Source of the DNA: Plasmodium malariae
Taxonomy: Eukaryota > Apicomplexa > Aconoidasida > Haemosporida > Plasmodiidae
Assembly: GCF_900090045.1 (NCBI RefSeq)
Contig: NC_041782.1
Span: 1,645,001-1,709,000 of the forward strand
Direction: 5' to 3'
DNA length: 64,000 nucleotides
Part shown: positions 1 to 10,591 of the stretch, piece by piece
Position numbering within the stretch: the first letter of the stretch is position 1
How the letters are laid out: each line of letters starts with the position of its first letter
Notes under the pieces: generated by a model
Database searches by the model: none
Told to the model about the DNA's origin: nothing
Seen by the model: the letters and a program-made list of their open reading frames with translations, nothing else
Translations under genes and position numbers: made by a program

Positions 1-3000
1 TATGCAGCATGTTATGTTTGTGTTTTGTGTACTTCCTTGATACTGTTACCTGACGCATTCATGTGTTTGTTGCATATATTTTTCTACCTCATAGTATCCT
101 GAAGAAGAAATTGGAGGGAATTAACAAAAGAGAAAAAAAAGCATTAGAAATAATTAAGGATACAACTGTCCAAAAACTTAACACAAGAAAAAAAAATTTT
201 TTGTTTGAAAATATAAAGAAAGCGAAAATTAAAAAAGAAAAGAAAAAAATAAACAATGTTAATACCAATGCTTGTTTGATCGATAACGCACCCCTCAAAA
301 ATGTATGTTGTGTTGGAGGGTGTGTGTGGAGGAAGTATTTGTATATGTGTGCGTTTTTGTTCTCTTTGTACTTATTTTTGCACTCATTTTTGCACTCATT
401 TTTGCACTCATTTTTGCTCTCATTTTTGCACTCATTTTTGCGCTCATTTTTGTACTCATATATGTACTCATTTTTTATCTTCTTTGTGTGTGTACGTTAT
501 AAAATGGGAAAAGGACGAGTAACAATGTTGTCCACACAGTGTGTTTGTGTATATTTATTTGCTTTACATGCACACATGGATTAACCGCAAAATGTACATA
601 ATTAATTTTGTATTGTTTTGTTAGCAAAAGAAAAAAGTTGTGTACAAAGGATATATTGACGACATCCAAAAGGGCTGTAAATTTTACACAGGTGAGGGGG
701 GGGGAGGGGAAGTCAAAAGGAGGAAAAAAAAAGCAAACAAAAAGGAGAAAAAAAGAGAAAATGAAATGTAAAGCGGCTGTTATTGTAGTTTTAGTTATAG
801 CTATGACTGCTACTGCTATGTTGGTAGTTTTACAGTTGGTCAGTTTATGCCGCTACATAATGTGGAGTATGCAATAGCTGTCTTACACAAATATATCATA
901 TGCGTCCTTTTCATGCACATGAACGCATTGCACATATACATTTACATGTGAATCCACACGTACATACAATGACTTTCCTTTTTACATTTTCCGCTTCACT
1001 ATGAAGAGATAAAAACAGATGACGAGTTCAACTTAAGTGTTCTCACGTTAAACCTAAAAAATAAAAGAGTGAAAAGAATATCTTATAATAATGAAAACCA
1101 TCATAAACTGTTAAACGTAAAAAATAAAAAATAAATAAAAATAGAATAATGCAGTAGTATAATAACACAATAATACAGTAATGCAGTAACATAGTAGTAT
1201 AAAAATTAATGTTAAGATAAGTGTGCGATAGTGTTAGTACAAACTTGTCGAGGAGTTTCCAGAGATTTCCATTTTTAAACAAAAAATAGGGTGTTACAGA
1301 GGAACGTACGTATGTATGCATAGGTAAATGTATGTATGCATGGGTGTATCTATGTATGTATATGTGTATGCATGGGTGTATCTATGTATGTATATGTGTA
1401 TGCATGTGCGTACGTAAGTTTCCGCGTGGGATCCACGTCTTCATGATGCGCTAAACTGGTGAATCTCTGCAGGATCTAGGGAGTTACGAAGAAATAGCAA
1501 AAAGCATAACACTAAAGGAAGAGGAGTGTGTAGACAAAACGGAAAGAGCTAGTTTAAATAAAAAAAGAAATGAATATAAGGCAAGTGATAGACCGATGAG
1601 AATTAAGCATAGAATTATGCTGGAAAATATTGAAAAAACATGCGATTTTTATATAAAAAAATATTTCATCGATGATTTAGATAATACAAGTAACGATATA
1701 AACGAAACACCGAGTTATGAGCATGCTACTAATAATGATCCGAACACAAATGCTATTGCTAGTGCTAACACAAATACTATTGCTAGTGCTAACACAAATA
1801 CAAGTGTTAGAGCAAATACGAATAATGACGTAAATTATTTCAAGAAAAGAAAGAATTCCCTTCTTTTAATGAAAAACGAACTACTATATAAGTCAAAAAT
1901 TAATGAAGCACAGGCACTATTAATTTTTAGAAAGATAAAAGAAAAGCTCAGGAGCAACCCCAACTTTATCAAGTCAAGTATGAACATCGGGCCTACCAGT
2001 GCCGACGGTGGGTCGCAGAGTACTCTTCGTTTGTACTTCTCTCGTCTAATTCTATCTGATATGTCCACTGCTCCAGCATCATCATTAGGAGTAGCAACAC
2101 ATACGCATACATCCATATGTACATATATATACATATACACATATATACACATATATACACATATATACACATATATACACATATACATATATGCGTATTC
2201 ACCATCGTACTTCTACCTTTTCCAGGTAACCAAGTGAATCGTAGTGTCAATTCAAAAAATTTGCCTCGAATACAAAATCAGTCAAGCAAGTACAAAAAGG
2301 AAGAAACAAAAGTTCATGGTGTGTCGAAACTTGAAATCAATACAACAAATGATGAAAAAAAGGAATGCAAAAGGAAGGGAGATTTACAAAATGGTTTAAA
2401 AGATGAAATAAAAGATGAAATAAAAGATGAAATAAAAGATGAAATAAAAGATGAAATAAAAGATGAAATGCAAGGTGAAGCACAAAGTGAAACACAAAAT
2501 GAAATAAAAGACGAACTAAAAGACGAAATAAAAGACGAAATAACAGACGAAATAAAAGACGAAATAACAGACGAAATAAAAGACGAAATAACAGACGAAA
2601 TAAAAGACGAAATAACAGACGAAATAAAAGACGAAATAAAAAACGAAATAAAAGACGAAATAACAGACGAAATAAAAGACGAAATAACAGACGAAATAAA
2701 AGACGAAATAAAAAACGAAATAAAAGACGAAATAACAGAGGGCATGCCAAGTGGCTCCACTCCAAGCAACAGAAGGGGAAGTATAAGTTCTGAACAGAAG
2801 AAAAGAAAAGATAATCTTTCTAATGATTACTCCAATGTAATTAATGAAACGAATATTGAACTAAACAATGATAAGGATATAAATTCAAATAAAGCGGAGG
2901 AGGAAACACATTATTTAGGTCAATCTACAGCTGATGATGAAAATATAGAGTTGAGAGTGGAAAGAAAAAATGAACAAAATAACTACATAGTAGACGAGAA

Positions 3001-3454
3001 GGTAGATGACAAAGACAAAGATGGAGTAGATACGGCAGTTCAAGATGATGAAGCGGATGATAAAGTAGATGATACGGTGCAAGATGATGAAGCGGATGAT
3101 AAAGTAGATGATACGGTGCAAGGTGATGAAGCGGATGATAAAGTAGATGATACGGTAAAAAACGACGAAGAAAAAGATGAAGTAGACGATACAGTGCAAG
3201 AAGACGAAGCAGCTGATAAAGTGGATGACCCACTGCAGGAAGGTAACGCAAAAGATAGAGTAAATGATACAGTGCAAGATGAGAACGAGGATGATAAAGC
3301 AGTTGCCACTATACAAAAGGGTAAAGCGAAAAATAAAATAGACGATATGGTACAAGATGACGAAGCTGGAGAAGGTGAAATAGAAGAACATTACTTTGGT
3401 GATAACGACTTAGAGAAAAATATTCCTAATGAACATGTGTCAGATGCGAACTAA
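1..3454 (+). CDS. multi-exon conserved hypothetical protein, 5' end outside window
   Basis: I do not recognise this protein. Exon-like blocks on the + strand are 95-302, 625-691, a weaker block near 835-880, about 1000-1110, 1473-2028 and 2226-3454. Blocks are bounded by pyrimidine-tract/AG acceptors and GT donors, and 1473-2028 joins 2226-3454 in phase (an alternative donor lies near 2007). The early exons are basic and Lys-rich. The exon from 1473 carries an MRIKHRIMLENIEKTCDFY stretch that looks like folded protein, followed by an Asn/Thr/Ala repeat. The last exon is dominated by a four-residue acidic/basic repeat (DEIK, DEIT, NEIK; about 2395-2740) and then a roughly 12-residue Asp/Glu/Lys/Val repeat (about 3030-3400). 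It ends at TAA 3452-3454. No membrane segment or signal is visible, and the internal splice sites before 1473 are uncertain. Confidence 0.55.
371..474. repeat. 12-bp tandem repeat inside an intron
   Basis: About eight copies of a unit close to TTTTTGCACTCA lie in the intron between exon blocks 95-302 and 625-691. Single-base variants (GCTCTCA, GCGCTCA, TGTACTCA) show that the copies have diverged. Confidence 0.85.
2108..2200. repeat. TATACACA microsatellite in intron
   Basis: An alternating ACATATATAC array fills most of the intron at about 2029-2225. It also creates spurious Tyr/Ile/His-rich reading frames on both strands. Confidence 0.85.
2395..2740 (+). repeat. coding 12-bp repeat encoding DEI(K/T)
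   Basis: About 28 tandem copies of GA(T/C)GAAATAA(A/C)A-type units translate as D-E-I-K or D-E-I-T, with occasional N-E-I-K. Early copies use GAT and later ones GAC, so the array seems to have grown by at least two separate expansions around an interrupting MQGEAQSETQ segment. Confidence 0.9.
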
Positions 3455-4098
3455 ACCTTGCAATGAAGGTGCTGTAAATATATGATCATGGAAATGCATA
3501 AATATGAAAATATGTAAACACTTCTTTATTCAATTGCATTTTCTTGAATAAACAGTATCACAAAAAATAGTTAAATCAATTAGCACTAGTATTACCACAT
3601 AAGTTATCTACTCTTGTATAAAACATACGACATCATGTGTTGCCACTTCTAATGGTAGGATTAGCAGTTTCTTACTTAAAAAAAAATTATGGAATTAAAA
3701 AAAGAAAAAATATACTGCTTTTCTTTTTACTCAAAAATTACAAACAAGGGTATTAAGCAGCCACATGCTATGAAAAACGATGATTGGAAAAAAAAAAAAA
3801 AAAAAAGAGATCAGCAGGAATAATGCAACAAGAATAGCTCAGAACAAACAAAACGGTGGCTTCGTGAAAGGCGGTCTAATAAATAGAGTGAGATAAATGA
3901 CAATAAACAAAGGTGTAAATTCCAAAAGAAGAAGATGTGTAACACACGTAGAATGAGCAATACGCTCAAAAAATGAAGAAATGGAAAAATTTGAAAAGTG
4001 TGGTACGCATTACATGCATTCAACACTTAATGCGCGTCTTCCCTGTTTCCCCTAACATTATTATTATTATTATTATTATTATTATCATTATTATTATC

Positions 4099-4145
<47 letters not shown>

Positions 4146-4158
4146 CATTATTATTATC

Positions 4159-4199
<41 letters not shown>

Positions 4200-4206
4200 C
4201 ATTATC

Positions 4207-4251
<45 letters not shown>

Positions 4252-4327
4252 TTATTTATTTATGTACTTATTTATTTTATTTTTTATTATTTTATATTTT
4301 TGACCTTTCCCCCCTCCACGCGGCTTA
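3455..4327. other. convergent intergenic spacer
   Basis: This lies between two genes that end toward each other. It contains short poly-A/T runs (for example 3790-3806) and a large ATT/ATC trinucleotide array. I see no coding exon with splice support. Confidence 0.7.
4059..4252. repeat. ATT/ATC trinucleotide repeat
   Basis: About 64 units of ATT with frequent ATC variants. It produces artificial poly-Ile or Met/Ile frames, and its position just downstream of the Der gene makes it 3'-flanking sequence. Confidence 0.95.
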
Positions 4328-6841
4328 TCATACGCGCTGATTTTTCCTAACATGTCTGTTTTCACATGTAGTCTTAAAAACAAATTGAATGTTAACATAT
4401 TTTAAATCAAATTCGTGCTTTAATTTTTTCTTAAAAAAGGATAAATAATTATTAGGTATCTGTTTATACAAATTGGTAAAGATAAGGAAAGTAACAGGGT
4501 TAGTCCTAATTTGTTTTATAAATTTAAAATGGCATTTCTTTTTATTCTTCCATGGAATTGGAAATAATTTTAAAAACTGTGTAAGAAATAAATTTAATGT
4601 ACTAGTAGATATAGTACTATTATTCCTGTTATGTATGTGTACAACTTTATGTAATAACGATTGAATATGATAAGTGTTATTTGTATTTATGAACATAACA
4701 GGAATATCATTAAAAGCAGCTTGGAATATTTTTAAAAATTCGCATTTCTTCTTTTCAAAATCTGTTATAATTAAATCTGCTTTGCTTATTAAAAAGAGTA
4801 TATTTTTTTTTTCTTTCAATAAATAAAATATCATCTTCTTATCTTCTTTATGCAATTGTATGGAATTATTTTTTGCTTCTTTTATATATATACAAATACT
4901 ACTTTTCCTTATGTTATTATATACTCTATTATTTTCATTATGATACATGTCTTCATTAATAAATTTGTGCTGCTTCTTTAAGCTACAACTATCTAATATT
5001 TGTATTTGTTTATCTTTATAATTTATACACATATCATTATTGATGTATTTCCTTCTTCCAAATAATGCATACACATCTTTTTCGTTTATTATATTTTCCT
5101 TTAAAATAGATTCGACTAGGGTCGTTTTTCCGCAGTTCTGTTCTCCTAAAACGCATATGTTTATTTCGTTATTTGGGGTGCTACTACGACTGCTCAGTCT
5201 CTTTCTTCCTTTGTCGCTGTTCATTTCGTTGTTTAGTTCAACAATGGGGGGAATGATCCCATTCCTGTTATCCGTATGGTCGTTCTTCGTACGATCCGCA
5301 TTATCTGCATTATCCGCATTATCCGCATGGTCTTGTCTCATACGATCCGTATTATCTACATGACTGTGGTTCATATAACCCTCGTTTGCTCTGGGGGTTT
5401 CATTTCTGTGGTTACCGTTCCCCCTGCTTGCCTCGTCTTCATTTTGCTCAACACCTGCACCATTTTCACTATCAAATATGTACCTCTCACTCAAATTTAT
5501 CAAATCATAGGGATTGGCATTTTCGTCTCTATTAATAATATTTTTCAAAATTTGAATCCTCTTGTTTTTTAATTTCCCGATCATTTTTTTCCTTTCTTCG
5601 AATTTGTTACTTTGCATTTTTTTCAAAAAGTAGAAGTAATCGTTTGGTTCTTCATCATAAGCAGTACGATTGCCATCCTCCTTCTTCAAGTTGTTAAATG
5701 CGATACTGTCATCCGCTTGCCACATTTTTCCTGACTTGTTCATGCGATGCTCACCGTTTTCAATGTTATTTTTATGCACATTTTCCTCCTCCTTGTTCTC
5801 AGTGGTCCATTCGTTAGCTTCTCGTTGTGATGATTGTGTAATCCTTCTTAGCGACTTTTTCAAAATGTGCTCACTGAAGTAACTGTTAAATAATGCATCG
5901 TTTAACTTTTCCTTCTTTTTTAAGTTTACAAATTTGTAGAAATAGTTTTTTGTTTCCTTGGTAAGGCTTGGTTGGAATATACGCAGACTTTCGTCTATCA
6001 AGTCGAGCATCTCTTCATCATCTTGATCCGCGTTTCTTTGAGGATTGCTTTCAGTGGCTCGTGTACTAGTTGCTTCATCCTGTTCAGCTGTTCTTCTAAT
6101 GTAGTTTCCGCTTCTTTTGATGGCTCCGCTAATTTCTTTTATCCTGTGCCTTAGCATGAACAATAGATCCTCCTGCCGCTGCAGCTGCAGCTGCTGTTGC
6201 TGTTGCTGTTGCAATTGCCGCCCCTGCTGCTGCTGCTGCTCATCATGCGTAATGAAAGTACTTGGATAAAATACTATATTTTTAAAAGATTCGAATATAT
6301 CACATAGGTTGCGTAAAATATCGTTATGTGTGTAATCATTGTGTGCAATACCATTTGTTCTGCATGTGCCTTCCTTCCAGTGAGCATTATATACTACTGT
6401 AAGAATGTTTGCATGTTCTTTATATATATCATGAATAATATTGTAAGATATTATATCAATGATTCTTACGTCAAATGGATTCAAACAAAATAAAAGTAAA
6501 TCACTATTAATAATTGTGTTATAGTAATTCTTTACAATATTATTCTTTTCATATGTTATATTATACTCTTTTAATTTCCATTGCTCCAATTTTGTTATCA
6601 TCATTTCATTTAAACCAATCGTATCTATAAATACACATTTCTTTTTTTCAATTTTTACTACGTTTTCATTATATTCAATGGAATAATTTGCTATATTACT
6701 TACAACTGATGATCTTTTATTATTAACATTTAGTTCATCCAAGATGTAGTTGTACAGAGACGACTTGCCGCTGTTTGCCGCACCCACAATGCTTACATTG
6801 TAGCACAGGCTCCTTACCAATTTTTCAAAAATGCACTTCAT
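4328..6841 (-). CDS. GTPase Der/EngA family protein, putative
   Basis: Der proteins carry two tandem GTPase domains and a KH-like C-terminal domain and assist large ribosomal subunit assembly in bacteria and endosymbiotic organelles. This single-exon, 837-residue frame has P-loop 1 (GAANSGKSS, residues 20-28) with a G3 DTIGL near residue 74. P-loop 2 (GEQNCGKTT, about residue 565) has a G3-like DSCS and a G4-like SKAD near residue 688. The C-terminus (IRTNPVTFLIFTN and FKKKLKHEFDLKY segments) fits the Der KH-like domain. Unusual points are a very long hydrophilic linker between the G domains, with a Gln tract at 6175-6240, and the lack of a recognisable NKxD in domain 1. No transit peptide precedes P-loop 1, so an upstream 5' exon is possible if the protein goes to the apicoplast or mitochondrion. 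Typical bacterial Der is near 450-490 residues. Confidence 0.8.
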   Translation of the reverse strand: MKCIFEKLVRSLCYNVSIVGAANSGKSSLYNYILDELNVNNKRSSVVSNIANYSIEYNENVVKIEKKKCVFIDTIGLNEMMITKLEQWKLKEYNITYEKNNIVKNYYNTIINSDLLLFCLNPFDVRIIDIISYNIIHDIYKEHANILTVVYNAHWKEGTCRTNGIAHNDYTHNDILRNLCDIFESFKNIVFYPSTFITHDEQQQQQGRQLQQQQQQQLQLQRQEDLLFMLRHRIKEISGAIKRSGNYIRRTAEQDEATSTRATESNPQRNADQDDEEMLDLIDESLRIFQPSLTKETKNYFYKFVNLKKKEKLNDALFNSYFSEHILKKSLRRITQSSQREANEWTTENKEEENVHKNNIENGEHRMNKSGKMWQADDSIAFNNLKKEDGNRTAYDEEPNDYFYFLKKMQSNKFEERKKMIGKLKNKRIQILKNIINRDENANPYDLINLSERYIFDSENGAGVEQNEDEASRGNGNHRNETPRANEGYMNHSHVDNTDRMRQDHADNADNADNADRTKNDHTDNRNGIIPPIVELNNEMNSDKGRKRLSSRSSTPNNEINICVLGEQNCGKTTLVESILKENIINEKDVYALFGRRKYINNDMCINYKDKQIQILDSCSLKKQHKFINEDMYHNENNRVYNNIRKSSICIYIKEAKNNSIQLHKEDKKMIFYLLKEKKNILFLISKADLIITDFEKKKCEFLKIFQAAFNDIPVMFINTNNTYHIQSLLHKVVHIHNRNNSTISTSTLNLFLTQFLKLFPIPWKNKKKCHFKFIKQIRTNPVTFLIFTNLYKQIPNNYLSFFKKKLKHEFDLKYVNIQFVFKTTCENRHVRKNQRV

Positions 6842-7291
6842 GCTCTAATTTTTAGAAAAGCAATATTTCGTAAGTCGATATTTCGTAGGGCATTCTTTCG
6901 TAAAGCTGTACTTAGTAAGGAGGTATTCCAAAGAGATACTTAGTAAAGCGCTATATCGTAGTACTAAATTCTTTGTGTGCTATGTCGTACGGTGCAGGAT
7001 GGGGGAGCACATGCAATGATGGGAATTTTACTGCCAAAGGGGGAAGTATAATAATATTGCAAAAAAATAAAAAAAAAAAAAAATTTCAAAAAAAGGAAGA
7101 AAAATGTTTGGCAAGGCGTTGAAAAAATATTACCACTGCACTGTCAAAAAATTGGCAGTGTATTGATGATGTATTGACAATGTAATGCCGCTTTATTGCC
7201 GCTTTATTGCCGCTTTATTGCCGCTTTATTGCTGCTTTATTGCTGCTTTATTGCTGCTTTATTGCCGCTTCATCGCGCTGTACTGCGCAAG
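6842..7291. other. divergent intergenic region with 11-bp repeat
   Basis: This separates the Der gene (-) from the AAA-like gene (+). It holds short GTAAAGC/CGTA-rich motifs near 6880-6960, poly-A near 7066-7085, and an 11-bp TTTATTGCCGC array at about 7185-7270. The array is open in frame with the downstream gene and would add a hydrophobic N-terminal extension if translated. Confidence 0.6.
7185..7270. repeat. 11-bp TTTATTGCCGC tandem repeat
   Basis: Seven to eight copies; later units read TTTATTGCTGC. It lies directly upstream of the likely start codon at 7292. Confidence 0.85.
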
Positions 7292-7755
7292 ATGAACCAT
7301 GCAAAAGTTCAAACTCTAGGATGCGCGTTCCCTCGAGTGCCAATGGAACAGCAGAATAACAAAGAAGAGCATGCCTTTTTAGAAAATTTTTGCAGTCTCT
7401 TTATGCACGAAATTGAAGAGTTAAAGCTCCAATCTGACCAGTTGGTAATATATGAAGGAAAGAAAAGCAATGAACTGAAAAAAAATGGCTCTGCAGAGGG
7501 ATATGACGATGGAGAGGGTGATAATGATAACCCGGTAGAGGTAAAAGATGAACAGGTTGAAGCGAAAAAAGGGCATTCTTCTTCTTCTTCTTCTTCTTCT
7601 TCTGATGATGATGATGATGGTTATGGTGATGGAGAAAAGAAAAGTGAAAATTATAACTACTTCGAACATGGCCGAGAATATAGGAAACTCCTTTTCCTGT
7701 TTAGCTGCATTGGCAAGGAGTTATTTATGGATGGACATTTAATGATGGAGGGAAC

Positions 7756-7787
<32 letters not shown>

Positions 7788-9363
7788 TTGTTCAGAAAAA
7801 TCATTTTGTTATAAAATACGAAAAGAACTTCTTTACCATTTCAAGTGAGAACAAACACATATATGCAGTTGTAGCAACACGAAATGACGACCTAGACGTA
7901 GTTGATGAATATTATTTAAATGTGTATTCTTTATATCAATACTGTAGGGAAAGATATGCCAATAGATTGAAGTACTACTATATACAGATAACCAACTCTT
8001 TGAATGATAATAATTTCATAACACGTAAAATAATTGTTTACAATTTGAGTGAGCAACTATGGAATTCTGAGTATACTAAAGAAGACATAAAGAAAAAGCT
8101 GATATGCGTAGAACACTCGAAATGTTTATGTTTTATTTTATCCTACAGTATATTAATAAAAGAGTACAAAATATTTGTAGCTGACCTTGTAAGGCGATTA
8201 AATAAAAAAAAGGGAAATAGTAGTAGTACTTTTTACATACTTGAAAAAAATGTTCGTACCATAAATATGGGAGAAAAGAAAAAGAACCTAACCTCATTTG
8301 ATGAAAGGGAAGCAAAGAAAAAAAATGCACACACATGTACAATCGATCATGAGGAAAATATATTAAAAAAGAAAAAGTTTGATATACCACGTAACAAAAA
8401 AGAAGCAATGTTTTATAGCAGAATTTCCTCCATTTTTAATTTATTAAAAGAACAAAATATACCTCTTTTAAAATTTTACAATTTAGAAAATTATACACGT
8501 ATTTTTATATATAATTGTGAAAACATGAATAAGAATAATTTTGTTTTTTTCCTCAAAAAATTTGAGCACTTTCGTATATATTTTATAAATCTCAACACAC
8601 TATTTGGTCTATATTTTAGTGAGACAGAGCAAAATATTTTAAACGTTTTCAAGAAATGCACCAAAATTGTACAGCACAGTACCATTAATGTATGTCTTGT
8701 TATTGACGGCATTGACATAGTTGCTGGGGATCTAATACGAGAAAAGCAACTGAAGGATTATAATGAAAAAGGAAGCGGCAATGGAAGCGGCAATGGAAGC
8801 GGCAATGGAAACGGCAATGGAAGTGGAAATGGAAGCGGCAATGGAAGTGGCAATGGTATTGGCAATGGTATTGGCGGCAGTAACGATAAGAGCAGACTGT
8901 TAGCTACACTACTGCTATGCCTTGACAGCATAGACAACAGCACTGTTAAAAAAATAAAAAGGATTGACTTAAAGCGTCTATTTCAAAGAGAAGAAATGCG
9001 TGTTAAAGGAATGGAAAAAAAGAAAATTAAAACAAATCATAAAAAAAAAATGGAAAATTTCTGTTTATCAGATGATAGTCCTTACGACAGCAGCACAGAA
9101 AATAACACAGATGAACATAATATTCACAAAAGAACATACGCAGAAAAATTTTTACCAAAAAAAAAAAAAGAAAATTTATCAGAACATGTAACATATGATA
9201 TAAAAAAATTAGAAAAATTTTACAAAGAAAAATTTCAATTAACAAAAAAAAAAAAAAAAAAAAAAATTTGAGTGTCATAGTTTTAAGTGATAAGGATATC
9301 AAACATTTTGACACTTCGTTAACCAGAGCTGGGAGATTTTTTCATTTCATAAAATATTCATAA
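7292..9363 (+). CDS. degenerate AAA-type ATPase-like protein, frameshifted in poly-A
   Basis: I chose ATG 7292 because the frame from 7196 starts inside an 11-bp repeat. The C-terminal half has the outline of an AAA module. INLNTLFGLYFSETEQNIL sits where the post-Walker-A segment is expected, CLVIDGIDIV (about residue 470) replaces Walker B, and SRLLATLLLCLDSID follows. After a 23-base A run (9244-9266) the next frame reads LSVIVLSDKDIKHFDTSLTR then AGRF, which is the sensor-1/arginine-finger region of CDC48-type modules. No GxxGxGKT Walker A is seen, and the Walker B acidic pair is D-G rather than D-E. The join needs a -1 frame change at the A run. A Gly/Ser/Asn array (about 8768-8880) and long Lys tracts interrupt the protein. 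It may be a pseudo-ATPase. TAA at 9361 ends the visible frame, and further 3' exons cannot be excluded. Confidence 0.6.
8768..8880 (+). repeat. coding GSGN repeat
   Basis: A GGAAGCGGCAAT 12-bp array encodes Gly-Ser-Gly-Asn between the Walker B-like segment and the following helix. It is in frame, so it is probably a surface-loop insertion. Confidence 0.85.
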
Positions 9364-9905
9364 AGGTATGCACCTCGACAATTTTAATTTTATCCAAGTA
9401 TATGTTCATCTATGTATTATTTGCACAGTACGCAACATTGTGGGTTATGATTTCCTATGCATGGGGCGCATACATACATACGTACGTACATGCAAACATA
9501 CATTCGTATTTACTTGCATTTAAATAATACGAATATATTATTGCGCATTATTGTTACGCGTACACCATTATGAGTACATTATTAAGCATTATGATTAGCT
9601 TATATTATTAAGCATATTACTACTATTATACACTATTATTGCTCAATATTATTACGCATATATATAAATGTATTTACCTATTTATAGCATTATTTTATTT
9701 TTTTTTTTATTACAACAGTGTATACATTACAATTTTTGTCAGTATTATTAGAGTTTTAATTATCCCTTTAACTTTTTAACTATTCAACTATTTACTGTTT
9801 ATTTATTTATCTATTTATTCATTCATGTATTTATTTATATAATCTATCCATCAACTATTTATTCGCCTTTTTAATCGTTCATTCGTAATTTCTTTTTTTT
9901 TACTC

Positions 9906-9949
<44 letters not shown>

Positions 9950-10591
9950 CCTTCTGCTAATAATTATACAGAGTTGCGCTCTTCAAGTTTTATGAGCCTT
10001 TTTCATTTAAAATTTCGAGCGCTAAAAAAAAGGAGGAAGTAAAAAAGGAATAAAAAAAATATAAAAATAAATAAACATGAACAAATTTAACAGAAAAAAG
10101 TAAAACTATTTTATAGATGGAAAAATAAAAGAGTTAGCGTTAAATTAGTGTTAATGCAATGTAAAATGATGGGGGGAAAAACAAAATGACGAAATGACTG
10201 TTACGTGTTCATTATGAGCATATACGTACACAAATATACATACATATATGTATTTATGTATGTAAGTATGTACGTATGTATGTACATATTATGTATGTAG
10301 TATGTACGTATGTATGTATTATGTACGTATGTATGTATGTAGTATGTACGTATGTATGTATTATGTACGTATGTATGTATGTATTATGTACGTATGTATG
10401 TATGTAGTATGTACGTATGTATTATGTACGTATGTATGAATGTAGTATGTATGTATGTAGTATGTACGTATATACACACTAATATACGTGTTCATTTTTG
10501 TATTAACCATCTGTTTTCCCGCAATGATTACTCAGAAAGTTTAATGTAATCCCCCTCACCTTTTCCATGTGTGCAATTATTTGTTTAGAAA
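9364..10591. other. AT-rich intergenic region
   Basis: It contains long T runs (9909-9949), ATTATTACGCA-like short repeats (9540-9660), ATTTATTTAT-type sequence and a TATGTACG array at 10238-10470. No exon with good splice support was found. Confidence 0.6.
10238..10470. repeat. TATGTACG microsatellite/minisatellite
   Basis: An array built from GTATGTACGTATGTATGTA-like units, interrupted by TATTATGTACG and TAGTATGTACG variants that give a higher-order pattern of about 27-35 bp. Confidence 0.85.

Noticed and set aside
3973..4350. Poly-Ile and Met/Ile frames
   Set aside because: ATT/ATC trinucleotide array in a convergent spacer; no coding evidence outside the array.
10352..10549. + strand frame of Met/Tyr/Val/Cys strings
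   Set aside because: Translation of the TATGTACG array.
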